A stretch of DNA of 44,429 bases from Guyanagaster necrorhizus (lineage: Eukaryota > Basidiomycota > Agaricomycetes > Agaricales > Physalacriaceae), in assembly GCF_019112545.1 (NCBI RefSeq), contig NW_025064936.1, positions 184,239-228,667 on the forward strand, read 5' to 3'. The translations under genes were made by a program, and so were the position numbers. The notes under the pieces are model-generated. The model was not told the DNA's origin. It searched no databases and worked only from the letters and a program-made list of their open reading frames with translations. Below are positions 1-11,164 of the stretch, piece by piece; position 1 is the stretch's first letter, and each line of letters begins with the position of its first letter.

Positions 1-212
1 TCTGTGCTCTTTGGCACTTGTAGATATGTTTGTGATTGGTTTTTGCTTAGAGCATGAAGCTTTGAGTCATGTATTGTGTTTGTTAGGGATTTTGAGTTGA
101 TCTGAGCTATGCTTAGGACTTCTTGGAGAGTTTTGTGAGAGAGTTTTGATGTATTGTATTGAGCTGCAGTACTCTTTGCCTTGAGGCTCAGCAACACCTG
201 TTGCCACCTCTT
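1..212 (+). repeat. Dispersed 1.76 kb repeat, copy A, part left of the chromovirus
   Basis: This stretch matches 15918-16125 (copy C, same orientation) and the reverse complement of about 2040-2253 (copy B). Copy A is interrupted after base 212 by the chromovirus and resumes at 10920. Its left end lies outside the window. No coding potential is seen. Confidence 0.85.
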
Positions 213-690
213 TGTTACAATTTTTATCTTTTATTTCCTTTTTATCTTCCTTTTCATAAAAATGATCCCTATTCATGCTTAGTCAGGGTGCCTGGACTTA
301 GCACTTAGGACCATGGGACAGGCTTGGTCATGACAACAGGCCCAGTTGGTCATTGTCTTTTGACACAACAGTGTCATCCAACAATGCACAGTGAACCTTT
401 TGTGTACAGTAGTGATACTTAAGGACAATAGGCACAAAGGACACAGCATTGTACAATAGGCAGTAGTATATTTAGTTCAATCTGTACAGTATATAAGATT
501 GCTTGCTCTCACTGGTAATCCTTAGCTTTGAGCTAAAGTTTATTCTTATACCATTCCATCCTTGAGCTGATGTAAGGTCTTGAATCACTATGATCAATAA
601 TCACATCAGTGAACTCTGACATTCCACTCAAAGTGTGAAGTGACATCAGTTTATCACATGTTTATGATCACATAAAGCTTGAGTCTAACA
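213..690 (+). repeat. 5' LTR of the chromovirus
   Basis: The 478-bp LTR starts TGTTA and ends TAACA. A TATA box (TATATAAG, 490-497) marks the probable LTR promoter. It pairs with the 3' LTR at 10443-10919. Many differences between the two are reciprocal CA/TG pairs, which points to ancestral CG sites. The sequence just after 690 does not begin with the usual TGG of a tRNA primer-binding site, so I could not identify one. Confidence 0.92.
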
Positions 691-1792
691 ATTAGCTTGA
701 AGCTTCTTCTTCCCTTTTCTTATGCACAGCCAGTGTGAAGAAAACTGAATGCCCTTAATCAACATCAATCCATCAGACCCCAACTTTACTCATGAGTTCT
801 TTGAACTCCTTGCTTCCATCATCAAAACTCTTCTAGGCTTATTGGTGATCATACAGCTGTGCCATGGATGCCAATCAGTTACTGCCTGGGCCATCAGACA
901 CTATTAAGAGTTTCAAAATATCCATTGAATTCTATGAAATGTAACCCCTGATCTTCTCCTACATGACATCTCTGACTCCCAAAGAATATTCTACCAACCC
1001 CTGACAAGCCCCTTACCTGAAGCCAGTGAAGAGGATCTGAGCATGCACAAGGAGAAAATGGATACAGCAGAATGCTATCCACTGACCACACTCACACCAG
1101 CACACACACAAAACTCTTAGTTTGTGGGGGGATTAACACTTGTCAAAGAGGTCTTCTAACCTTGAGAAGAAGCACTCAAGTTTCTTGGGATCAGAGGAAC
1201 TCTCAAAGCATGGTGCAGCTTTTTTATTCAGTCTTGGCATTGATGGTGCTATAGTTGCAAACTCAATATTATTTGAGATCGTCTGATCCAGATTTTGGTT
1301 TAGATTATGTTGTGAGTTTGAAGTACAGGGTGGTACAATTTCTGAAGAGTTATCTTTACTGGGGTTGATCCAATGTCAAAAAAGACTAAACTCAGGATCA
1401 GAAACTGGAGTGGGCTGTGATCCTGCTTCACTCCTGTGTTCCTGTGCAGTGAGCTCTGTTCCCAAAGTATTCTGACTTCATGAGGGTAAGGTAAGAGGAT
1501 AAATTGGTGGCAGATGTATTCCACTCACCACTTTCTCTGCCCTAGTCCTTGGTTCTTGAGTTTGGTTGATTCCAGCTATTCTGACTCTTAATAAGTACCC
1601 GCACCACTGGGGAAATCACACAACATGTTTTCACTAGCTGTCTTTACAAGAAAGTGCACTAGCAGGTTTGCTCTAAGAGAAGGAAACCTTAGTTAGTTAT
1701 TCACGCAGTTAAAACAATTGCGCAAAGGAATCTCTTTCAAATCCAATTGTATTGGTTTAAAACTACTTCCCTCCCTCATGGTGGGCTCCAGA
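691..1792 (+). other. Chromovirus leader, no convincing gene
   Basis: This lies between the 5' LTR and inserted repeat copy B. A short ORF at 749-907 (52 codons from ATG to TAA) could be the decayed start of the gag region, but nothing in it is diagnostic. A 106-bp fragment of the end of the 1.76 kb repeat lies at 1027-1132. The rest contains only short chance ORFs. Confidence 0.5.
1027..1132 (-). repeat. End fragment of the 1.76 kb repeat (copy D)
   Basis: This matches the first ~100 bases of copy B at 1793-1900 and the reverse complement of the right ends of copies A and C. It starts TGAAGAGG and loses similarity after about 1132. It is a truncated copy in the same inverted orientation as copy B. 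Confidence 0.7.
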
Positions 1793-3565
1793 TAAAGAGG
1801 ATCCTGAGTGCATGCAAGGTGAAAATGGATACAGCAGAGCATTATCTACTGACCACACTCACACTAACACACACACAAAACTCTTAGTTTGTGGGAGGAT
1901 TATAATGTGATAAAAGTAGTAATCAACAAGTATAATTGTCTTCTTCAACAAGATCACAGTGCATGGACAGTAATAGCATGCTTACAACAGTCCAAGATCT
2001 CTCTAAGTCTCAAAGCATTTTGTTTTATCAAAATAAGAGATGGCAATAGGTGTTGCTGAGCCTCAAGGCAAAGAGTACTGCAGCTCAATACAATACATCA
2101 AAACTCTCTCACAAAACTCTCCAAGAAGTCCTAAGCATAGCTCAGATCAACTCAAAATCCCTAACAAACACAATACATGACTCAAAGCTTCATGCTCTAA
2201 GCAAAAACCAATCACAAACATATCTACAAGTGCCAAAGAGCACAGAGCTCTGTTCACAAGTTTCCAAACCAATTGTAGACCCACAGAATTCAAACATATG
2301 CAATCTAGAGACACAAACACAATGAAACCCTGTCTGACAGACCAAAGGGTTTGAACCTCTGCCACCTGTAGTGCCATGCATCACAAATACCTCAAAAACT
2401 CAAGATGATGCCCTTCAGACACTGCTCTCTTATTCTCAGGTTAGAGCACAATCCAAAACCTCTTATCAAACTAGGCTCAGGTCCTTTGCAAGCTTTGATG
2501 CCTCGCTTAGTTCTCACAGTGCTCTTAATGGTATCCAATAATCAGTTTATTCTCTCACCTGAAGTTACTAACACAAATCCAGAGCTAGAGTGCAAGGCTT
2601 TCTGTGCCCAATACACCACAACTGTGGGGGTCAGAAACTTGTATTCTACTCATACAATACTGTATTTAAATACTCTACTGTGATACTTACTAATACAATT
2701 CTACTATAGTATCTTCAAAGTGCAGGACTTCATTTCAGACCCTGTGGGTATTATTTGTGCACATATCACAGTTGCTGTGCTTATTCTGTTCTGAGCCAGG
2801 ACTGTGCCCACTGTTCCCTTGCTATTGATATCAGCTACTTGGCCTAGCCAGATCTGCTCACTTTGTTATTGCTCTAGTGATGCATTACTTACACTGGTAA
2901 ACTGTCCCAGACCACCAGGATTATCTCTCATATCCAGAGTCAGCTACAATGGCTATGTTCTCTTTCCCAGTGTCCAGACATTCCATCTAGCTCACAAAAT
3001 GCATTGCTTCTGACCTGACATGCATCAATTAATCCACCCAATATAGTATGATGTGGGGTCTCTTGCTGTGTTACATGTGCTAAGGCACTATAGGTACACA
3101 TGCAAGTCTCTGAACAGTATGTGTGCTATTCACCCCTGAGGGTAGTATTTCTCTATCTATTCCTTTGTTGCCATCATTGCATTTCTCTGTTCAGCACCCA
3201 GTTATTCAGATACCTTTCTTTGGGTCCTGGATCTCTATTCTAAAGCATGTTCCATCAGTGCATCATTGATCAATGTGATCAGGATTGCCAATCATATTCT
3301 TTTTATTTTTAGCATGCCCTCTTGTAATGGTATTGGTGCATTTAGGGCCAAGTGCTAGGACCTCACATGCAGTCTAACCCCTCTAGTATTTGTCTGCTAC
3401 TAGGCCATGCACTCTACTCCTTGTTACTTCAGTTTAGCCTTATGATGGCTAGGTTTCTGTGTGCTCTTATTCTATTCTCAGTTACATGCTTACTAGACTG
3501 AAATGTGGTCCATGTATTCTCAATTTTTGCAATTTTACACATCTGAACATGGAGAGGGCATGTCA
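1793..3565 (-). repeat. 1.76 kb repeat, copy B, inverted inside the chromovirus leader
   Basis: The stretch aligns along its length with the reverse complement of 14606-16365. Shared landmarks include the segment at 2390-2520 matching 15660-15765 and the distal end, TGCCCTCTCC on the minus strand. The copy is about 1773 bp and contains no long ORF. Ends follow a TG...CA pattern, with the left end TG probably changed to TA. I found no target duplication, so insertion and rearrangement are both possible. Its orientation is opposite to copies A and C, so transcripts through A and B could pair. Confidence 0.85.
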
Positions 3566-5571
3566 ATGTTCAAGAAGAAAGACATGAATACCTCCCTGAT
3601 GACCAAGCAGAGACTAAAACCCTCACCTCACAGGGTTCCAGAATCTGTGGGTCTCACCTCTCATCTCAAACCATGAGGACAAGGACCTCCCCACAGACTT
3701 CTTTGAGCAGTCTCCATCCTCCAACCCTTCCTCTGCCCTGCAAACCCATGGGACTGCTAACTGAGTCCAGGACTCTCTTGATGCCATTAGATGGCTCAGA
3801 GATTCCAACATAACTCTCCAGACCCCCCACTGCCCTATGGCACTCTAGCACATAGCCCTGCTTTGACCCAGCTCTCTGCTGGCACCAGCAGCAGGATGGG
3901 GAGGACATCAGACCAGCAGGTCAATGACATGCAAAGAGGATGAGAAGCCCAGGACAAAATTATCTATTGATATTTCCCCACATGGGACCTCAATGTCCCA
4001 TTCAATTATAGTGCAGCAGTATTACAAGAGGAGCAGCAGGTCAGAACACTCCACTCCTCCAATGTTATTGACTTCATCCAGGGAGAGGCTCAGCATGAGG
4101 CCGAAGAAACAGAGTGGGGCCAGCAACAAAGATGACAACAGTGAGAGGATGAGGCAGCCCACCTCAGGAGTGGCTCCTTAGGCTGGTATAGGCTCTGTTT
4201 GGAGCTCTCACTCTCTTCTTCTGTATTCTGAGAGCCCAACACCAGTGATGAGAATAACCCATGGGCAGATGGACCCTGTGAGGTCTTTATCACTGATGAA
4301 GCAAGAAGGAGAGGAGATAATGGGATTTCTCCCTCTGAGTGAGCTGACTTCCACCCTGCCAGCCCTGAAACCCTCAAATATCCCCCTCCTTGATACACCC
4401 CCAGTGCTGATACCACCCTCAAGAATGATGAGTCCATCCTCAGGAACTATGGACTTTGAGTACCTCTCAATGCCCATGTCTCTGCTTGTGCTCTCTAAGG
4501 TTTTCTCAGAAGTAGAGTCACTCAACAATTCCTTGACAAGCAGTTCTATGGAAACTTCTGCCTCTATAGTGAAAGAGTGGAGGTTGCAAGAGCAGCAGGC
4601 AGGAATCAGTATGACAGCAAGATTAAAAGCCATCCCTGAGCAGAATACACCACCACAACAGCCCCAGCCCCTCCAAGCCCCATCACTGGGTCTAGTACCC
4701 AGCCAGAGCAGTGAGTCACTGACTTCCAATCTGACTGCCTAAGGCCAAGGTGAATATCTTCAACCAGCCTATCATCTTCCCCATCATGAATGAGGCAGAT
4801 GAGGAACAATTGGTCAAGGATGACAAGGATGGCAGGAGTAGTGGGCTACTCTGTGGTGGCAGAGACATCACCTATTTTTACCCAGAAGACACAGATGAGG
4901 AAACACTGGAAGAAGAGATATGAAGGAACAGGGAGGAAGAGTTTGAAAAGTTATACTGGGATGGGGTAACATTCCTATAGCATGACAATAACTGGTTATC
5001 ATCTCCCATAGGGAAATTATATATTGCTGAACCATCTGAATGACAGGAGATACTAAGACATGCTGCCACTGTATATGCAGCAGAAACATACAATCAATGG
5101 CACCCAAAAGACCAACTCAGCAAGCTGCCAGCTTATCAGTCACCATTCAAAGTCTGACCAATGCTTTGGTCATCACTCACCACCCTGAAGTGAGCCATAT
5201 ATATGGCACCCTCTATCCAGAGTCAATATTCATACTCTACCCCTTCAGTCTGATCAGCTGCAATCTGGCTCTCTTGCTTTTATCCACAAGTGACAATCTG
5301 ATCTGCTGGCTTCTGAAATTCATGGACTGGCCAAGGAAGCTGATTACTCAGGGCTCAGCCTCTCCTGGACAAAGCAACAGGGAGTGGAAAGAAACTGATC
5401 TGAGATGAACCCAAGTTAGTATGGCTGGGATTTACTATATGTGATGGGGTAATCATATGAAAGAAAGAAGCATCTCGAGGGAGTCCAGTTGCAGATGACA
5501 ATTCCCTTCACTCCTTCCCTGGACTGCTCACTGAGTGAGGATGCCTGCTCTTTGACCAATGGCCTGATCTG
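3566..5571 (+). pseudogene. Chromovirus 5' gag region, Ser/Pro-rich, decayed
   Basis: Open segments at 3924-4181 and 4245-4742 encode low-complexity protein rich in Ser, Pro, Gln and Glu. They precede the recognisable gag core in the same direction. This matches the poorly conserved N-terminal gag part of fungal gypsy elements, but I infer it from position only. Stops and frame changes interrupt it throughout, and 4743-5571 has no good reading frame. Confidence 0.5.
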
Positions 5572-6438
5572 ATGGAGACCCTGCCTGAAAACACCACTGT
5601 ACTACAATGCAAACCAGACTTAATCAGGAAGCCCCAACTATTCAAGGGTGTGTCTGACAACATCAACCAGTTCCTCATTGATTGCAAACAATATTTCAAG
5701 GTGTATATTGGTTACCTCAGAACCAACATGAATAAGGTTGTCTTTGCAGCCTCATACTTGGAAGACAAGGCCAAGACCTGGTTGCTTCTCATCTCCTTTA
5801 ACTTCTGATCAACCATGAGGGCACACTATTGGTACCTCTCATGGCCAGTATTCAAACAGATGCTTAATAACAAGTTCATTGATCTGGCAGTACAAGAGGT
5901 GCAGAAACAAAAGATCAAGGAATATAAGATGGGTGATAGAGCAGCAACAGACTACTTCAATGAGCTAGAACAGCTTGCCAAACTCACTGGCATTCATGGA
6001 GATATAGCCAATGATGGAAGGATGATAGAGGCCCTCAAGAGAGGAGTCCTATCCTTGTATGTCACAATGATTTTGGCAATTGGATTCAATATTCTGGTCA
6101 GCTATAATGACTGGAAAACCTGAATCATCAAGATGTACAAGGAGCAACAACAACAGAAGGTGGAGTAAACCACATTGCAGGACAACTAAAAGCCTAATCA
6201 ATCCAGTTCATCAGCCTCCAAGCCCAACAACACTACCATCCAGAAACTGGGATCCTTGATAGCCAGTACATTAGGCTATGGTATCCAGAAAACAGGTACT
6301 GGCATGACATATGCTGGGGCAGGCAAGCCCATGGACATAGACCATATGAAAAAGGAAGGCAAATGCTTCAACTATAGGCAGAAGAGCCATATGGCCAAGG
6401 ATTGCCCAAAGAAGAAGCAAACCCAGGAAGACATTTGA
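5572..6438 (+). pseudogene. Chromovirus gag core and zinc knuckle, broken
   Basis: Two open pieces (5572-5808 and 5815-6123) read as a retrotransposon gag domain, with FKGVSDNINQFL, then KVVFAASYLEDKAKTWL, then DYFNELEQLAKLTG. A third piece (6256-6438) ends in a nucleocapsid-type knuckle, CFNYRQKSHMAKDC. This should follow CX2CX4HX4C, but the second cysteine is Tyr, so the knuckle cannot bind zinc normally. In-frame stops at 5806-5808 and 6121-6123 break the frame. Confidence 0.85.
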
Positions 6439-6959
6439 GCACAGATCACCAAACTCCAGAAAGAAGAGGAGCTAGGCACTGACACAAAGATGGAGGAGGT
6501 AAAAGATAGGGCCAACCAGTGAGTGATTCCACTGGGTTGGCCAAAGGACTTCATGGTGTGCAGGCAATACCTATCAAATGGACTGATGATATCTCTGTAG
6601 TTACTCCTATGCCTAAATTATGCATGCATTTAAATATACCTGCCTCATCTATCCCACACACCAAAGAATCACCTAAGAGAACTCAAGTGCCTTCAGGCCA
6701 AACAGGGGGAGAGACCCCCACCCAATGGCTCAAACCATTCCATACTGAATAGACCTGAAGAGCCATATCAGATGCACTCATGGAGGAAGCCATAAAGGCC
6801 ATGCTCAAGAATTGGATACACAAGACCAGAGCCAAAGAAGTTGTCAATAAGGTAATCAAAGAGATAAGGAAGGTGGGGAGGTGCCAAGCCCTAGAATAGC
6901 TTGATGAACTATGCAGACCATGGAGATACATCCACCAGATGAAGACTATGGGATGAGAC

Positions 6960-7420
6960 TTAACAGTCAAGACCCAAATTGAAACCCTCACAAACTGAAC
7001 CAGTCATGCAACTACTGTCTTGATTGACAGTGGCTGCACTGGAAGCTCAATAAATCAGTCTTTTATCAACAAGCATTCATTACTGACTTGAGCTACTGCT
7101 GCCCCTATTCCCATATATAATGTGGATGGCACAAAAAACCAGACCAGCTCAATCACCAAGTTCATGGAGGTGCAACTCACAATCAGAGATCATTCTGAAC
7201 AGATCAATCTCACAGTAACTGACCTCAGAACTAAAGAGATGTTCCTGAGGCATGACTGGCTGATCAGGCACAATCTGCTGATCAACTGAAAAACCAGGAG
7301 AATCATGTTTGCCTGGTGCAAGTGCTGAAAACTGTCATTTGAACTACCTGATGAGGATCTAAAAGACAGGTGGAATGAAGAGATGGAAGATGGCAAAACC
7401 ATTCTCACTGTTGACATACA
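6960..7420 (+). pseudogene. Chromovirus aspartic protease domain, broken
   Basis: The codons at about 7014-7090 read TVLIDSGCTGSSINQSF, which carries the DSG active-site motif of retropepsins followed by the usual S/T-rich strand and xFI helix. Downstream text resembles a fold-completing hydrophobic segment (EMFLRHDWLIRHN near 7240-7280). Several stops interrupt the surrounding frame. The position between gag and reverse transcriptase is as expected for Ty3/gypsy pol. Confidence 0.8.
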
Positions 7421-7559
7421 GCAAGAAATCCATATTCAGGCCATGCATCATGCTAATAATCTAGCAGCCAAGGCCAATGAGGGATGAGAGGAGAAGATAT
7501 TCAAAGAAATAGTACCTGAATGGGCCTGCAATTATTGGGACCTGTTTGAAAAGGAGAGT

Positions 7560-8140
7560 TTTGATGAGCTCCCTGAGCCAAAGCCCTGGGACCATGCTAT
7601 TGAGTTAATTCTCAATGCCAATGCTAACCTTGATTGCAAAACATATCCTCTAGAGAACAATGAGCAACAAGAGCTTGACAAGTTCCTCAATGAGAATCTG
7701 TCCAGCAGGTGGATCAGACCCTCAAAATCCTCTATGGCCTCCCCCTTCTTCATCAAAAAGAAGGATGGCAAGCTCCAGCTAGTGCAAGATTATCAAAAGC
7801 TAAATGAGATGATCAAAAATCAATACCTGCTCCTGCTAATCTTAGAATTAATGGACAAACTCTGAGGGGCCAAGTACTATATGAAACCCAACATGCAGTG
7901 GGGATACAACAATGTCCAGATCAAAGAAGGCATTAAATGGAAAGCCACTTTTAGAACTAACCAGAGACTCTTTGAGCCCATAGTCATGTTCTTTGGGCTT
8001 ACCAACTTGCCCACCATGTTCCAGTGGATGATGAACAATATATTCAAGGACCTCATTGCCACTGGAAAAGTGACCATTTATCTGGATGACATTCTCATAA
8101 TGTCAAAAACCAAAGAGGAGCACAGGAGGCTGGTATGACA
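7560..8140 (+). pseudogene. Chromovirus reverse transcriptase, broken
   Basis: Conserved blocks are clear: FIKKKDGKLQLVQDYQKLNE near 7748, then WGYNNVQIKEGIKWKATFRT, then FGLTNLPTMFQ, then the catalytic YLDD motif near 8080-8091. A TGA at 7863-7865 sits where the family normally has Arg in LMDKLRGAKYF, consistent with CGA to TGA. The KLDL block holding another catalytic Asp reads KPNM, so a catalytic residue is lost as well. Confidence 0.92.
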
Positions 8141-8880
8141 GATACTAGCACTTATGAGGAAACACAAGCTTTTTCTCAAGGTGGAGAAGTGCAAATTCAA
8201 AGTAATGGAAATAGAGTATCTTGGGGTGATCATCAGTGAAGGAAGCATTCACATGGATCCAATAAAGATGGCCAGGGTAGTTGAATGGCCAGAACTGATA
8301 AAGAAGAAGGAACTACAATCATTCCTAGAGTTCACCAACTTCTATTGCTGCTTCATCAGAGACTACAGCAAGGTCATCCAACCAATGATGCAGCTGATGG
8401 GGAATGCCCTCTGGTCATGAGGAGTAGCTCAATGAGATGCCTTCAACAACCTCAAATGGCATCTCACAGAGGATATAATACTGGCAATACTAATACAGGA
8501 TGGGGAGTTCTGAGTAGAAGCAGATGTAAGTGAAGGAGCTATCAGCACCATCCTATCACAGGAGCAAGATAGAAAGTGATGACCCATAGCATTTCTCTCT
8601 AAGGACTTGTCAGTCACTGAGAGAAATTATAAAATCTATGACAAAGAGCTACTCACCATTATGCTGGCCCTCAAAGAATGGAGACACTATCTGATTGGAG
8701 CAGCTCAAATGTTCAAGATATGGATGGACCATCAAAACCTTCAATACTTCTGGCAACCACAGAAGCTGAACTGACAATAGGCTTGCTGGGTCATGGAACT
8801 AAGCCAGTACCTGTACATATTACATCACAAGGCAGGAATGGCAAACAAGAAGGCAAACCTGCTAAGCCAAAGGGCTGATC
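8141..8880 (+). pseudogene. Chromovirus RT connection and RNase H, broken
   Basis: The frame 8154-8420 covers the RT thumb/connection, with EYLGVIISEGSIHMDP and FLEFTNFYCCFIRDYS. Codons near 8515-8570 give a VEADVSEGAISTILSQEQD-like RNase H start with its acidic residue. Codons near 8640-8775 give YDKELLTIMLALKEWRHYL and IWMDHQNLQYF, typical RNase H strands. Stops and shifts separate the pieces. Confidence 0.85.
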
Positions 8881-8929
8881 ATGATCAAGGAGACTGCAAC
8901 AATGAGGAGGTTGTCTTGCTCAGACCAGA

Positions 8930-9990
8930 ACATTTCTGAGCAATGATCATGCCCATGGAGGAGGAAATTCATGAGCACATCAAAAGTGCAACTACAGATT
9001 CCAGTAAATGGAATCAACAAGTCACACCATCATTAAACTATAAGCAGAGTATGGTAAAGGAGGAAGCAATGATCCTGTATGATAGAAGAATCTACATACT
9101 GTGAGACCATGGACTACAAAGAGAAATCATCACCACCTGCTATAATCACACCACTGCTGGTCACTCAGAAATCACTAAGACAAAGGAATTGGTATTATGG
9201 GAATGTTGGTGGCTCAAAATAGGCCAAGAAATAAAATGATACATCAAGACATGTGAAATCTGTCAATGGGAAAAATCATCAACCCAGGCACATGCTACTC
9301 CATTACATCCAAATGAAATCCCAACATTCTCATGGACCCATATTTCTGTCAACATGATCACCAGGCTGCCAGAGTGCAATGGCTATGATGCCATTCTGAT
9401 AATCATTGATCACTTCTTGAAAGTGATCATTCCAGTCATGTATTTCACTGAACTAACATCAGAAGAGTGGGCTAAAATCCTATGCAATGAGGTCTATGCT
9501 AGGTATGGAATGCCTCAGATGGTAATCTTGGATTGAGGATCTCAATTTGTCTCCAAGTTCTTAGATGATCTATGCAGACTCCTAAATATCTGATAGAATG
9601 CCTCCACCACATACCACTCTCAAATGGATGGTCAGATGAAACAAGCAAATCAGGAAGTCAAAAAGTACTTATGACTTTTCATCAATTATCAGCAAGATGA
9701 TTGGACAGAGTGGCTTGCTCTTGTGGCCTTCCAGCATAATAACCACATCCATTCCACCACAGATAAAACCCCATTCTTCATAAACTATGGATGACATCCC
9801 AATGTGGCACAAACTCACCATTCTCATACCATGACACCAGCATCCTCAGACTTTGCCATAACAATAGCAAAGATTCATGATGAAATCTGCACAGCTCTTA
9901 AAAAGGTCATAGTTACTATGAAGAAGCAATATGACAAGCACCATCATCTGGCACACATATACACTCTGAACAACAAAGTCTGATTGGATA
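8930..9990 (+). pseudogene. Chromovirus integrase, broken
   Basis: An HHCC zinc-binding region (HTTAGHSE ... CEICQWEK, about 9120-9275) precedes the catalytic core. The first catalytic Asp (family VDFI) is Asn at 9351-9353. The second Asp is present at 9531-9533 but is followed by TGA where the family has Arg (DRGSQF). The Glu in NQEVKKYL is present near 9650. Two more TGA codons (YL-stop-LF and NYG-stop-HPN) also fit former CGA. The enzyme cannot be active. Confidence 0.9.
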
Positions 9991-10402
9991 CAACCACTCT
10001 TCACCTCTCACAACCAAAGCACAAACTAGATGACAAGCAGATGGGACCCTTCTCAGTCACTGCCAAAGTGGGACCCTCTGCATATCAACTCTGTCTTCCA
10101 GCTCACTGGAAAATTCACAATGTCTTCAATGGGATATTGTTAACCCCATATATCATGCCAGCCTTCCCAAATCAAGAACAACCATCACCTCTACCATCTG
10201 ATCTAATCAACAATGAAGAGCACTATGAAATCAACCAGATTCTCCACCATAAACTCGAAAAAATAAAGGTGAAAGAGAGAGGAGATGACAACAACCATTG
10301 ACTACTTGGTCAGTTGGAAGGAATACAGATCCAAGTCCAACCAATGGATCAATGAAAAAGTATGGATGCTGCAGAAGCAATACAGGACTATGAATTATCC
10401 TT
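9984..10402 (+). pseudogene. Chromovirus C-terminal chromodomain region, frameshifted
   Basis: The open frame 9984-10301 reads DDKQMGPFSVTAKVGPSAYQL and HNVFNGILLTPY, the GPF/Y-type module that follows integrase in chromoviruses. It continues with HYEINQILHHKLEKIK, a chromodomain first strand. The rest, DYLVSWKEYRSKSNQWINE, follows in another frame at about 10297-10353. The chromodomain is therefore split by a frameshift near 10285. Chromodomains are thought to guide integration to heterochromatin. Confidence 0.85.
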
Positions 10403-10429
10403 AAATTAAGCCATCAGGATGATGGTCTT

Positions 10430-10442
10430 AAGGAAGGGGTAA
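10430..10442 (+). other. Polypurine tract before the 3' LTR
   Basis: The purine run AAGGAAGGGG lies directly upstream of the 3' LTR start at 10443. This is the expected position and composition of the plus-strand primer of an LTR retrotransposon. Confidence 0.8.
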
Positions 10443-10919
10443 TATTACAATTTTTACCTTTTATTTCCTTTTTATCTTCCTTTTCATGAGCATGACCCCT
10501 ATTTATGCTTAGTCAGAGTGCCTAGACTTAGCACTTAGGACCATGGGACAGGCTTGGTCATCACAACAGATCCAGTCAGTCATTGTCTTTTGATGCAACA
10601 GCATTGCCTGATGATGCACAACAAATCTTTTGAGTACAGTAGTGACACCTAAGGACAATGGGCACAAAGGACACAGCAATGTACAATAGGCAGTAGTATA
10701 TTTAGTTCGACCTGTACAGTATATAAGATCACTTGCTCTCACTGGTAATCCCCAGCTTCAAGCTAAAGTTTATTCTTATACCATTCTATTCTTGAGCTGA
10801 TCTAAGGCCTTGAATCACTATGATCAATAATCACATCAGTGAACTCTGATGTTCCACTTGAAGTGCAAATGACATCAGTTTATCACATGTTTATGATCAC
10901 ATAAAGCTTGGATCTAACA
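10443..10919 (+). repeat. 3' LTR of the chromovirus
   Basis: This 477-bp LTR starts TATTA (the 5' LTR starts TGTTA) and ends TAACA. Its TATA box lies at 10720-10727. It is directly followed by the target duplication CTCTT at 10920-10924. Confidence 0.92.
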
Positions 10920-11164
10920 CTCTTGTTCTGATAAAACAAAAAGCTTTGAGACTTAGAGAGATCCAGCACTGTTGTATGCATGCTATTGCTATTTGCATGC
11001 TGTAGATTCATTGAAGAAGACAATTAGATTTTCTGTGACTACTTTTATTGCATTATAATCCCCTCATAAACTAAGAGTATTATGTGTGTGTTAGTGTAGT
11101 TGTGATCAGTGGATAGCACTCTACTGTATCCATTTTCACCTTACACACATGCAGGACCTCTTCA
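10920..11164 (+). repeat. 1.76 kb repeat, copy A, part right of the chromovirus
   Basis: This continues copy A and matches 16121-16365 of copy C. It ends in CCTCTTCA at 11164, like copy C at 16365. A GT-rich run (near 11083) and the sequence around it are shared with copies B, C and D. Confidence 0.85.

Larger units (their letters stand above)
213..10919 (+). mobile_element. Ty3/gypsy chromovirus, full length but inactive
   Basis: Two direct LTRs (213-690 and 10443-10919) bound the element. A 5-bp target duplication CTCTT lies at 208-212 and 10920-10924. The internal order is gag with zinc knuckle, aspartic protease, reverse transcriptase, RNase H, integrase and chromodomain. This is the Ty3/gypsy order, and the C-terminal chromodomain places it among chromoviruses. 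The 10.7 kb length is unusual (5-7 kb is common) and is partly explained by a 1.77 kb repeat copy inside the 5' leader. All frames carry many stops and shifts, so the element is dead. The LTRs differ by roughly a tenth by eye, which indicates an old insertion. Confidence 0.93.
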
